A DNA stretch of 64,000 bases, taken from NCBI GenBank assembly GCA_023404495.1, contig JAEYBE010000031.1, positions 1 through 64,000 of the forward strand, written 5' to 3'. The DNA comes from Actinomycetes bacterium. Lineage in GTDB: Bacteria; Actinomycetota; Thermoleophilia; Solirubrobacterales; JACPNS01. Position numbers and translations under genes: made by a program. How positions within the stretch are numbered: position 1 is the first letter of the stretch; each line of letters starts with the position of its first letter. Below are positions 26,011 through 34,374 of this stretch, in pieces. The notes beneath the pieces are model-generated. The model saw only the letters and a list, made by a program, of their open reading frames with translations, was not told the origin of the DNA and ran no database searches.

Positions 26011-27105
26011 GTGACTTGGTTCCTTGCATTCCTGGCCTTCGCCGCGTTGGTGATCCTGCATGAGTACGGACACTTCATTGCGGCCAAACGCGTCGGCATG
26101 AAGGCGACACGTTTCTCGCTTTTTTTCCCGCCGGCGCTGTTCAAGTTCAAGCCGAAGAACAGCGAGACCTCGTATGAGATCGGCGCGATCCCGGCGGGCG
26201 GCTTCGTGAAGATCGTCGGCATGAATCCAGACGAGGAGATCCCGCCTGAGGATCTCAAACGGGCCTATTTCATGCAGCCGGTCTGGAAACGCATCGTCGT
26301 CATCTCTGCCGGCCCACTGATGAATGTTCTGATTGCGTTCGTGCTCCTGTGGGTGCTGTTTGCGTTCGTCGGTGTCTCAACGCCCGGCCCGGCGACCAAT
26401 CGAGTTGCCGACGTCGCGCTCGGAACACCCGCCAACGGGGTGCTCAAGCCCGGAGACAAACTTGTTTCGATCAACGGCAAGGAGGGCTCGCCCCAACAGC
26501 TGATCGAGGAGTTGCAGCGATCCAAATGCGCCGGAGCGAAGGTCGAGGGGTGCCAGGCGGCAGAGCCTGTGGTGCTCGTCTATGAACGCGACGGCACCGA
26601 GCGCACCGCGAAGCTGATCCCCGAGTACGACTCCGATGTCGGTCGAATGCGCGTGGGCATGACGTTCGACATGCAGAAGGGCCCAACCGAAACGCAGTCG
26701 ATCCCACAGGCGTTCGTCACCAGTGCCGACCGCATTTGGTACGTCACCTCGCTCACCGTGACGCTCCCCAAGCGGCTCTTCGTCGAGAAGGAGCGCAAAG
26801 AGATCTCCAGCGTCGCGGGCGGCTACAAGCGCACCGAAACTGCGATCAAGAGCAGCGCCGAAATGGCGATCGGCACGATCGCGTTGATCTCGCTGAGCCT
26901 GGCAATCATCAACCTCTTTCCTTTTCTCCCGCTTGACGGCGGGCACATCTTCTGGGCGCTGGCCGAGAAGGTTCGCGGCAAACGGATTCCCACCCCGGTA
27001 CTCGAGCGTGCAAGCCTCGTTGGACTCGCGCTTGTCTGCATGCTGTTCGTGGTCGGCCTGACCAACGACATCGAACGCTTCCGCAACGGCCTCTTCGGGC
27101 CCTGA
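26011..27105 (+). CDS. rseP: RseP/site-2 zinc metalloprotease
   Basis: A 364-residue intramembrane protease. HEYGHF in the first helix supplies the zinc ligands and catalytic Glu, and LPLDGGHIFWAL in the third helix supplies the Asp ligand. One PDZ domain (about residues 125-215) lies between. It probably cleaves anti-sigma factors or signal-peptide remnants; no anti-sigma substrate can be named. GTG start at 26011, 7 nt after dxr. The dxr-rseP-ispG order is widely conserved. Confidence 0.95.
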   Translation: MTWFLAFLAFAALVILHEYGHFIAAKRVGMKATRFSLFFPPALFKFKPKNSETSYEIGAIPAGGFVKIVGMNPDEEIPPEDLKRAYFMQPVWKRIVVISAGPLMNVLIAFVLLWVLFAFVGVSTPGPATNRVADVALGTPANGVLKPGDKLVSINGKEGSPQQLIEELQRSKCAGAKVEGCQAAEPVVLVYERDGTERTAKLIPEYDSDVGRMRVGMTFDMQKGPTETQSIPQAFVTSADRIWYVTSLTVTLPKRLFVEKERKEISSVAGGYKRTETAIKSSAEMAIGTIALISLSLAIINLFPFLPLDGGHIFWALAEKVRGKRIPTPVLERASLVGLALVCMLFVVGLTNDIERFRNGLFGP

Positions 27106-27126
27106 CAGAGCGCGCGGCAGACCACC

Positions 27127-27132
27127 TACCCT
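27127..27132 (+). promoter_or_regulatory. -10 element TACCCT before ispG
   Basis: TACCCT, 7 nt, then the ispG ATG at 27140 with no Shine-Dalgarno sequence. Confidence 0.4.
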
Positions 27133-27139
27133 TAGGCAG

Positions 27140-28426
27140 ATGGCTTCAAAAAGGCAGATTTGGGTCGGCAACGTGCCGATCGGCGGCGGCGCTCCCGTGG
27201 TGGTGCAGTCGATGACCAAGACTGAGACCGCCAACAAGCAGGCAACGCTTGATCAGATCGGCCGGATGGCAGAGGCCGGCTGCGAAATCGTGCGCTGCGC
27301 GGTGCCGCGCGACGAAGATGTCGTCGCGCTGCGCGACATCATCGAGCAGTCGCCGATCCCGGTGATCGCGGACATTCACTTCAATCACACGCTCGCGCTC
27401 AAGGCGATCGACGCGGGGGCCCACGCGATTCGGCTAAACCCCGGAAACATCGGAGGGCCCGACAAGGTCGCCGAAGTCGTTGCCAAGGCCAAGGAGAAGG
27501 GCACACCGATGCGGATCGGCGTCAACTCCGGATCGCTGCCAAAGCACCTTCACGAGCTCGAGCGTGAAAACTCCGTCGAGGCCCTGGTGACCGCGGCAAC
27601 CGAATTCGTTGAGTTGATGGAGCGCCTCGAGTTTGAGAACTTCAAGGTCTCGATCAAGTCCACCAACGTTCCGAACACGATCGCGTCCAACCGCCTGCTC
27701 TCAGAGAAGATCGACTACCCGCTGCATCTCGGCATCACCGAGTCGGGCACCAAATGGAGCGGTTCGCTCAAGAGTTCAGTCGGTCTTGGCACGCTGCTCG
27801 CGGACGGCATTGGCGACACGATTCGCATCTCGCTTTCGACCTTCCACGCCGAAGAGGAAGTCAAGGTCGCCTGGGAGATCCTCAAGGCCCTGCAGCTGCG
27901 CGAGAAGGGCCCCGTTCTGATCGCCTGTCCGACGTGCGGACGGCTGCAGTTCGACATGGACACAGTTGTCGCTGAGATCGAGCAGCGGCTCGAGAGCTAC
28001 GAGGAGCCGATCGAGGTCGCGGTGCTGGGCTGCGCGGTCAACGGTATCGGCGAGGCAGCAGCGGCGGACTTCGGGATCGCCGGCGCCAAGAACGAAGGAG
28101 TGATCTTCGCCCAGGGCAAGGCCATCCGCAAGGTCCCGACCCCGCGCCTGGTCGACGAACTCTTCGCTGAGATTGACAAATCGCTGGCTCGCGGCGGCGA
28201 AGTCGAATTCGATGAGGCCGCCTCGGCCGAAGGCGCCGAGTTCATCCGGCGGATCGAGGAAGAAAACGCCGGCGATCTCACCCCGGAGAAGCTGGCCGCG
28301 CTCGAAGCCGAGAAGGCGCGCGAGGGCGAGGACTTCACCGGCCCCGCACTGCCCGAGGTCAAGACGGTCGTCATCGACGAGGCCGCCTCGCCTCAGGCCG
28401 GCCGCCGCTTCGCCCGCAACAACTGA
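27140..28426 (+). CDS. ispG: HMB-PP synthase (flavodoxin-dependent)
   Basis: A 428-residue [4Fe-4S] enzyme that converts MEcPP to HMB-PP, the penultimate step of the MEP pathway. The TIM-barrel part has VVQSMTKTETAN and RLNPGNIGG; the cluster ligands are in ACPTCGRLQFD and AVLGCAVNGIGEA. The catalytic core ends near residue 355; about 70 acidic residues follow that typical IspG proteins lack. It ends the rpsB-ispG run. Confidence 0.96.
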   Translation: MASKRQIWVGNVPIGGGAPVVVQSMTKTETANKQATLDQIGRMAEAGCEIVRCAVPRDEDVVALRDIIEQSPIPVIADIHFNHTLALKAIDAGAHAIRLNPGNIGGPDKVAEVVAKAKEKGTPMRIGVNSGSLPKHLHELERENSVEALVTAATEFVELMERLEFENFKVSIKSTNVPNTIASNRLLSEKIDYPLHLGITESGTKWSGSLKSSVGLGTLLADGIGDTIRISLSTFHAEEEVKVAWEILKALQLREKGPVLIACPTCGRLQFDMDTVVAEIEQRLESYEEPIEVAVLGCAVNGIGEAAAADFGIAGAKNEGVIFAQGKAIRKVPTPRLVDELFAEIDKSLARGGEVEFDEAASAEGAEFIRRIEEENAGDLTPEKLAALEAEKAREGEDFTGPALPEVKTVVIDEAASPQAGRRFARNN

Positions 28427-28447
28427 GCTCAGCCGCGGGAGCGGCGA

Positions 28448-29917
28448 TCAGTCGCTGCGTGGTTTCGGCGGCGCGACGGCCTTGGCGCTACGGCTTGTAC
28501 CGTCGCTCCAGACCAGGCGCCATGTCTTCGATTTCGCACCGGTCAGCGCAATGGTTGTCAGGAAGTAGCCGTGCTTGGTGCTGACGGGGTAAGTCTTGGC
28601 GGTCTTCCAGTCGCTTCCACTGGCGTACTGGATCTGCACGGGCGTCGTTCCGGCCGGCTTGGCGCGCATCGCGCCCCAAATCGAGACTCGGTTCTTGCTG
28701 CGAGTCGTCATCGCGACCATGGGCGTCTGAAATGCCGCATAGATGTCGGTCTTCGCCGTGCCATCCACGAAGCGAAGGCCCGTCTGGAAGCCGGCCAGGT
28801 CGTTGTCGTCGACGATCTGGTACTGCGAGTAGGTGCTCACGCGCGGGTCGATCCAGCTGAGATACTCGCTGTAGTTGAGGTAAGCGGGGATGCGTTTGAT
28901 CGGCATTCCGGCAAACACATCCGGCGGATCGCTTTGGAAGCCGAACTCGCTGTTGTAGAGCTTGAGATTCTTCTTGGCCAGGCGCTTTGCCTTGTAGGCC
29001 TGGTCGAGCACGCGGTAGATCCGCTTGAGATAGTTGATCGGTGCGTTGTCCTTGGACACCCGGTCGGCGTCGAGCGGGCCGCCGCTCAAGCGGTAGGGGT
29101 GGTAGGCGATCCCCGAAGCAGAAATCTTCTTGAAGTTGTTGCACTTGTGCTTGGTGGCCGTCTTGCCCTTGAGCGCGCGGCCCTTGCTGTCGAGGCAGAA
29201 GAACTCGCGCAGGAAGGCGACCGGGCGCGACGTGTTGGGGTCGGTCTTGCTCGGCGTGCGCGGCATCAGTTCGCCGAAGAGCAGCGTGTGACTCGCGTGC
29301 CCGGCACTGCGAATCGCCGCGTATGCGGCGCGGTACATCTCGCGGTAGTGGATCGCGGACTTGACGATGCCGCTTTGGGTCTGAGGCTCCAAGAAGCGGC
29401 GGATGTTCGGTTCGTTCCAGAACGAAAATGTCGTCACGGTCGGGTAGCGCTTGCCGACGGCCGACACGAAGTCGGCGTAGTCGGTGACACTCGGCATGTA
29501 ATTGCCGATGTACTTTCCGCTCTCCTTGGACACGGCCCAGCGCGGCGCAGGGGCGGTCATCATCAGCCAAACCTTCAGGCCGCGGCTCTGCGCCCCGGCC
29601 ACGACCTCATCGAGCCGGTTCCACACTCCGGCCGGGTATGACTGCGGGTCCGAAAGATCGCCGGCAGGCTTCGTGCTCGAGTAGCCGTCCGGGGCGTAGT
29701 CGCGCCAGGTGACCGCGATCTTCAAGGTGTCTGCGCCGAGCGCTGCCGTCTCGTCGAGCGAAGCCGTGCGGATCGCCGGGTCGGCTGCAAGCGTCCGGCC
29801 GGGATCCTCGATCACGGTTGTCTGGTTCTTTGCGGCGATCGCTGAGCCTGCGAGGAGGCCGGTGAGCGCGAGAAGCGCCGCGGTGAGAAGGGCTATGTGT
29901 CCGAGTCTTTGGTGCAT
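28448..29917 (-). CDS. Secreted glycoside-hydrolase-like protein (clan GH-A fold)
   Basis: A 489-residue protein with a signal peptide (about residues 1-28, ending AIAAK). The barrel has FSFWNEPNIRRFL, the Asn-Glu acid/base signature, and LKLYNSEFGFQ, a plausible nucleophile Glu. About 100 further C-terminal residues form a beta-rich domain that could bind polysaccharide. The ATG at 29917 is chosen because the hydrophobic signal core follows directly. It resembles 1351-2301 in type but is longer. The substrate is unknown. It is convergent with ispG and divergent from proS, so it looks like an insertion into the otherwise conserved cluster. Confidence 0.78.
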   Translation of the reverse strand: MHQRLGHIALLTAALLALTGLLAGSAIAAKNQTTVIEDPGRTLAADPAIRTASLDETAALGADTLKIAVTWRDYAPDGYSSTKPAGDLSDPQSYPAGVWNRLDEVVAGAQSRGLKVWLMMTAPAPRWAVSKESGKYIGNYMPSVTDYADFVSAVGKRYPTVTTFSFWNEPNIRRFLEPQTQSGIVKSAIHYREMYRAAYAAIRSAGHASHTLLFGELMPRTPSKTDPNTSRPVAFLREFFCLDSKGRALKGKTATKHKCNNFKKISASGIAYHPYRLSGGPLDADRVSKDNAPINYLKRIYRVLDQAYKAKRLAKKNLKLYNSEFGFQSDPPDVFAGMPIKRIPAYLNYSEYLSWIDPRVSTYSQYQIVDDNDLAGFQTGLRFVDGTAKTDIYAAFQTPMVAMTTRSKNRVSIWGAMRAKPAGTTPVQIQYASGSDWKTAKTYPVSTKHGYFLTTIALTGAKSKTWRLVWSDGTSRSAKAVAPPKPRSD

Positions 29918-30052
29918 GCCGTGTGGGTATTTGGCGACAACGCTGCCGAGGCGGTCGAATTTCAGGTCTGTTCGTGCAAGAACACCGCCTGTGGGGAAAG
30001 TTGCGCGGTGCTCGATGAGCGAGTGGCCCTGGATCCTAACGACGCCTGCCAC

Positions 30053-30058
30053 TAGGAT
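30053..30058 (+). promoter_or_regulatory. -10 element TAGGAT before proS
   Basis: TAGGAT, 8 nt, then the proS ATG at 30067; no Shine-Dalgarno sequence. Confidence 0.45.
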
Positions 30059-30066
30059 GCCCGCCG

Positions 30067-31767
30067 ATGACGCGACTCAGCAACTACCTGCTCCCGACGG
30101 TCAAAGAAGCCCCCGCCGACGCGGAGGCCGAATCGCACAAACTGATGGTGCGGGCGGGCCTCATCCGGCAGATGGGAGCCGGGCTTTGGACATACCTTCC
30201 GGCAGGATGGCGCGTCCAGCGAAAGGTCGAGCAGATCATCCGCGAGGAGATGGACCGCGCGGGCGCGCTTGAGATGCTGATGCCGGTGATCCAACCCGCG
30301 GAGTTGTGGCAGAAGACCGGCCGCTATGAGATTTCTGAGCTCTTCAAGCTCAAGGACCGACGCGAAGCCGATCTGGTGCTGGCGATGACCCACGAAGAGG
30401 CCGTCACCAACCATGTGGCCCGCGAGGTGCGCTCCTATCGCGATTTGCCGCTCACGCTCTACCACTTCCAGACCAAGGGCCGCGATGAGCCGCGTCCGCG
30501 TGCCGGCGTGCTGCGCACCCGCGAGTTCACGATGAAGGACGCCTACTCGTTCGACCGTGATGCCGAAGGCCTTCAGCGGTCCTACGACGTACAGGCCGAG
30601 GCCTACAAGCGCATCTTCGACCGCGCGGGCCTCGAGTGGTACATGGTCGAATCTGATGTCGGGATGATGGGTGGATCCGGAGCGCATGAGTTCATGGCGC
30701 CCTGCGCTGCCGGAGAGAACGACATCGCGCTGGCGCCCGGATACGCGGCCAACGTTGAGGTGGCGAGCGCCACCGCATCGCCGCGCATCGGCGGACCTGC
30801 ACTGAATAGTCCCGAAGAAGTCCAGACACCGGCGATGACAACGATCGAGCAAGTGGCGGGAGCGCTCGACGTCCACCAGAGCGCGCTGCTCAAGGCGATG
30901 CCGATGATCGACGAGCTCGACGGCACGCCGATCCTGGTGCTCGTACGGGGCGACCACACGCTCAACGAGATCAAGCTTCAGAACGCGGTTGGGCGGCCGA
31001 TGCGCCAGGCCGGCGATGACGAGATCGAAAGCCGTTTTGCTTCAGCAGTCGGATTCACTGGGCCTGTCGGCTCGCAGGTGCGCGTGATCACCGACCGGGC
31101 CTGCGAGGGCGACCCGAACGGCTGGATCACCGGAGCCAATCGGCCAGACCTGCACCTACGGGGCGTCGAGATCGGCCGTGACTTTGAGACCGAATTCGCC
31201 GACGTTCGCAACGTCGTGGCTGGAGACCTCTCGCCGCAGGGCGACGCGATCGAAATCGTCCCGGCGATCGAGATCGGCAACATCTTCAAGCTCGGAACCC
31301 GCTACAGCGAGGCGCTGGGTGCGACGTACCTGGACGAGAACGGCAAAGAGCACCCGATCCTGATGGGCAGCTACGGCATCGGACCGGCGCGCGTCGCCGC
31401 GGCCGCGGTCGAGCAACTGGCCGACGACGCGGGGATCGTCTGGCCGAAATCGATAGCGCCGTTTGACGTTCACCTCGTCGTGCTCGGCAAGGACCCAGAG
31501 GGTCTAGAGCGCGCGGCCAGCGACGCGCTCTACGACGAGCTCCAGAACGCCGGACTTGACGTCGTCTACGACGATCGCTTCGCCGGCCCCGGCGCCAAGT
31601 TCGCCGATGCAGAGTTGCTTGGCTGCCCGTTGCGCGTCACGATCGGGGCCCGCAGTCTCGAGTCGGGGGAGGCCGAACTGCAAGTCAGGCGTGGCCAGGC
31701 CGACGAGACCGTGCCACTTGAGGGTGCCGCGCAGGCGCTTGCACTCAAGCTCGACGAAGTCGACTGA
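30067..31767 (+). CDS. proS: Prolyl-tRNA synthetase, bacterial type
   Basis: A 566-residue class II synthetase. GLWTYLPAGWRVQRKVEQI, the motif-2 region DEPRPRAGVLRTREFTMKDAYSF (bases 30480-30550) and motif 3 GSYGIGPARVAAA are present. Between motifs 2 and 3 lies the YbaK-like INS editing domain (about residues 225-390) that hydrolyses Ala-tRNA(Pro). The C-terminal anticodon-binding domain is normal. ATG 30067 follows a -10 box, so translation is probably leaderless. Confidence 0.97.
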   Translation: MTRLSNYLLPTVKEAPADAEAESHKLMVRAGLIRQMGAGLWTYLPAGWRVQRKVEQIIREEMDRAGALEMLMPVIQPAELWQKTGRYEISELFKLKDRREADLVLAMTHEEAVTNHVAREVRSYRDLPLTLYHFQTKGRDEPRPRAGVLRTREFTMKDAYSFDRDAEGLQRSYDVQAEAYKRIFDRAGLEWYMVESDVGMMGGSGAHEFMAPCAAGENDIALAPGYAANVEVASATASPRIGGPALNSPEEVQTPAMTTIEQVAGALDVHQSALLKAMPMIDELDGTPILVLVRGDHTLNEIKLQNAVGRPMRQAGDDEIESRFASAVGFTGPVGSQVRVITDRACEGDPNGWITGANRPDLHLRGVEIGRDFETEFADVRNVVAGDLSPQGDAIEIVPAIEIGNIFKLGTRYSEALGATYLDENGKEHPILMGSYGIGPARVAAAAVEQLADDAGIVWPKSIAPFDVHLVVLGKDPEGLERAASDALYDELQNAGLDVVYDDRFAGPGAKFADAELLGCPLRVTIGARSLESGEAELQVRRGQADETVPLEGAAQALALKLDEVD

Positions 31768-31777
31768 GACGGCGACG

Positions 31778-32425
31778 ATGCCGCGCGAGCGCAGTTTCAA
31801 GCGAATCGCCGGTATCGACCGCTCGGGCGGCCCGGATGCCCGCACCAAAAGCGACCAGCCCTGGCGTCCATGGACGATCCCGAACTTCATCGGCTACGTG
31901 CGCGCGGCGCTGATCCCGGTGTTCTTCGTGCTCGCCTGGAATTCGCCCGACGGCCGGGACACGACTGCCAACATCGCGCTCTTCATCTGCGGCGCAAGCG
32001 ACTATCTGGATGGTTTGGCCGCGCGACTGACCGGGCAGTTCAGCCGGCTTGGCACCTTGCTCGACCCGCTCATCGACCGGCTGCTCATCGTCGCCGCGGG
32101 AATCATCATCTACAAGTTCGAGCTGCTGCCGCAATACCTCATCGGATTGGTCTTCGTCCGCGAGCTGCTGATGCTCGTCTTGTCGGCGCTGGCGCTGCTG
32201 CGCGGCCTCGATATCCACGTCAACTGGATCGGTCGCCTGGCGGTCTGGCCTCTGATGGCCGGAGGATTTCTTGCGCTCTGCATCGATACACCGATTGCAA
32301 ACCTGCTCGTCTGGATCGGCGTGATCGGCTCTTACGCAGCTTCCTGGCTCTACATCAAAGCCGCCTGGCCACAGCTCCGCGCCCGGCCGGCAGGGGGTGC
32401 GGCGCAGGACCTCAACCAGAACTAG
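31778..32425 (+). CDS. pgsA: CDP-alcohol phosphatidyltransferase (PgsA-like)
   Basis: A 215-residue membrane enzyme with about five helices. The family signature D-x2-DG-x2-AR-x8-G-x3-D-x3-D is complete in DYLDGLAARLTGQFSRLG (31998-32050) plus LLDPLIDR. It joins CDP-diacylglycerol from CdsA to an alcohol; glycerol-3-phosphate (PgsA) is most likely, but cardiolipin or inositol-phosphate synthases share the motif. The ATG at 31778 is 10 nt after proS. The pgsA-FHA-MerR neighbourhood recalls the mycobacterial pgsA2-garA region. Confidence 0.85.
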   Translation: MPRERSFKRIAGIDRSGGPDARTKSDQPWRPWTIPNFIGYVRAALIPVFFVLAWNSPDGRDTTANIALFICGASDYLDGLAARLTGQFSRLGTLLDPLIDRLLIVAAGIIIYKFELLPQYLIGLVFVRELLMLVLSALALLRGLDIHVNWIGRLAVWPLMAGGFLALCIDTPIANLLVWIGVIGSYAASWLYIKAAWPQLRARPAGGAAQDLNQN

Positions 32426-32566
32426 AGACTTCCTCCGCAACCGGTTTATACTGCGGACACGCTTCGGGGAGACGCGACCTTGCACCTGATTTTTCGCAAG
32501 GAGATTCGAGGCGGCACACGAATTTGACCTCCCAAGGGACTTTTCACACCAGTTAGGAGCGCCGCG

Positions 32567-33127
32567 TTGGAGGAATGGGTTTCAGACATCGGATCGATGG
32601 GGGACGCCGAGCTGAAGGGCTTGATCGGCGAACTTGCGTCCGAGGAACAAGAGATCTCCTACGGTCGCCGCATTCTGCACGGCAAAATCGACCTTCTGCG
32701 CGCGGAGCTGGTGAATCGCCTGCGCGCTCGCCACGACGCCGGAACCGAGTCGATCACCGACGCCGACGTCGCGAAACTGACAGACCTGATCACGGCGGCG
32801 GAGAGCGAGGCCGCCCCGGGTGGCCCGCTGGTCGACTCTGAGGCGCCGACCGCCGTCGCCGAGCGCGACGCAGAACCTTTCCCTGACCTTGGTGCGCTCA
32901 ACGACCAGGAGCTAAAAGACCTGATTCGCCGCCTCACCGATGAGGAGCGGCAGATCTCCTACCAGCGCCGGATCTTGCACGGCAAGATCGACATTCTTCG
33001 GGCGGAGCTCGTGAACCGCATGCGCACGCAGCGCGAAGAAGGTCAAGCGACCATCACTGGCGAGGACATCGAGCAGCTTACTGAGATCCTCTCCGGCAAG
33101 GCACCCGCCCCGGCCGAGGGGGAGTGA
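32567..33127 (+). CDS. RsiG-like twin-motif c-di-GMP-binding protein (putative anti-sigma factor)
   Basis: A 186-residue, all-helical, acidic protein made of two near-identical units. Each has a short helix (ELKxLIxxL) followed by the motif E-x3-S-x2-R-x3-H-x3-D: residues E27, S31, R34, H38, D42 and again E127, S131, R134, H138, D142, exactly 100 residues apart. This matches the c-di-GMP motif of the anti-sigma factor RsiG (E-x3-S-x2-R-x3-Q-x3-D), with His for Gln. Streptomyces RsiG has two motifs in one chain, while Rubrobacter RsiG has one and dimerises. The TTG start has TAGGAG 6 nt upstream. A TATACT near 32448 may be the promoter. No WhiG-type sigma gene is in the window, so the partner is unknown. 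Confidence 0.75.
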   Translation: MEEWVSDIGSMGDAELKGLIGELASEEQEISYGRRILHGKIDLLRAELVNRLRARHDAGTESITDADVAKLTDLITAAESEAAPGGPLVDSEAPTAVAERDAEPFPDLGALNDQELKDLIRRLTDEERQISYQRRILHGKIDILRAELVNRMRTQREEGQATITGEDIEQLTEILSGKAPAPAEGE

Positions 33128-33133
33128 ACCCAA

Positions 33134-33595
33134 GTGGCGCTCCACTGCCCCGAATGCGGCTTCGTCAATCCAGCCGGCGCCAACTACTGCCAGAAGTGCG
33201 GCGCATACCTGGCTGAGGAGGCCGCACCGGGCGCTGTCACAGCGCAGTATGAGCTCGGAGAGACGAGCGAGGGCGAGGCCGTGAGCGGTCACAGCGCAAC
33301 TTCTGAGGGGCCGTCGCTGATCATTCGTACCGGCGGACGTGCCGGTGACAGCTTCACGCTCGAAGGCGAACGCTTCACGATCGGCCGGGACACCGACTCG
33401 GACGTGTTTCTCGACGACGTCACGGTCTCGCGCAACCACGCGGTCATCGTTCGTCGCGGGGACGGTCTCTACATCGACGACCTCGGCTCGCTCAACGGCT
33501 CGTACGTCAATCGCCGGCGCATCGAATCGCACGAGCTGGTCGACGGCGACGAGCTGCAGATCGGCAAATTCAAACTGACGTTTCTGGCCCGCTGA
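33134..33595 (+). CDS. Zinc-ribbon FHA domain protein (GarA-like)
   Basis: A 153-residue cytoplasmic protein. Residues 4-25 form a zinc ribbon (CPECGFVNPAGANYCQKCG). A linker of about 35 residues follows, then an FHA domain (about 60-150) with the phospho-Thr-binding signature GRDTDSDVFLDD, VSRNHA and LGSLNGSYVN. FHA domains bind phosphothreonine from Ser/Thr kinases; GarA in mycobacteria controls glutamate metabolism this way. The ETSEGE linker could be a regulatory Thr site, but it is not the ETTS of GarA. GTG start 6 nt after the RsiG-like gene; its stop overlaps the MerR start (TGATG). Confidence 0.88.
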   Translation: MALHCPECGFVNPAGANYCQKCGAYLAEEAAPGAVTAQYELGETSEGEAVSGHSATSEGPSLIIRTGGRAGDSFTLEGERFTIGRDTDSDVFLDDVTVSRNHAVIVRRGDGLYIDDLGSLNGSYVNRRRIESHELVDGDELQIGKFKLTFLAR

Positions 33596-34371
33596 TGAAC
33601 CCGCCAGAAACACAGAATCAGGCGGTCTCGTCCAACAACGGAACCACCGACGTGGTGATCGCCCCGCGCGAGAAGGCGCTCACGATCGGAGCCGTCCGCA
33701 AAACGCTCGCCAAGGAGTTCGGCGACGTCTCGATCTCGAAGATTCGCTATCTCGAGGACCAGAAACTGCTCACCCCGAAACGAACCGAGGGTGGCTACCG
33801 CGTCTACTCAAGCGATGATGTCGCGCGTCTACGCACGATCCTGAGGTTGCAGCGCGACGAATACCTACCGCTGCGCGTCATCCGCCAGGAACTCTCGGCC
33901 GGCCGCTCTGAAGAAGAGCCTGCCGCGCGTCCGGCGCAGCAGCCGCGCGGCGCTCGTAGCTTCAGTCTGACCGACGAACAGGCACAGACGCTCTATGCGG
34001 CAGACGACGTGCTGGCAGACACCGGGGCGGCACCTGAACTCGTCAAGGAGTTGATCGACTTCGGACTGGTTACCGGGCAGAGCCGGGCCGGCGCAACCTA
34101 CTTCGACCAGACCGAGCGCGAAATCATCCGCGCCGTCACCGAACTATCGCGTTTTGGTGTTTCCGGACGCAACCTGCGCGTTTTCAAGACCTCCGCCGAC
34201 CGCGAGGCTGCGCTGCTCGAGCAGATCTTCGCGCCGGCGCTGCGCTCACGCAGCCGCGAATCACGCTCGGAGGCGGTCGAGGCGCTCGAGAACCTCACCG
34301 CGGTCACTTCGCACCTCAAGCACCTGCTGCTCGTGCGCGACCTGCGCAGGCTCGTCGGCAAACCCCGCTGA
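33595..34371 (+). CDS. MerR family transcriptional regulator
   Basis: A 258-residue regulator. The N-terminal winged helix (about 22-95) has ISKIRYLEDQKLLTPKRTEGGYRVYSSDDV (33736-33810), the standard MerR DNA-binding segment. A long C-terminal domain (about 120-258) has no metal-binding Cys cluster. It resembles the MerR proteins next to garA in mycobacteria (Rv1828 type). Translationally coupled to the FHA gene, so the two probably act together. Confidence 0.88.
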   Translation: MNPPETQNQAVSSNNGTTDVVIAPREKALTIGAVRKTLAKEFGDVSISKIRYLEDQKLLTPKRTEGGYRVYSSDDVARLRTILRLQRDEYLPLRVIRQELSAGRSEEEPAARPAQQPRGARSFSLTDEQAQTLYAADDVLADTGAAPELVKELIDFGLVTGQSRAGATYFDQTEREIIRAVTELSRFGVSGRNLRVFKTSADREAALLEQIFAPALRSRSRESRSEAVEALENLTAVTSHLKHLLLVRDLRRLVGKPR

Positions 34372-34374
34372 CAC

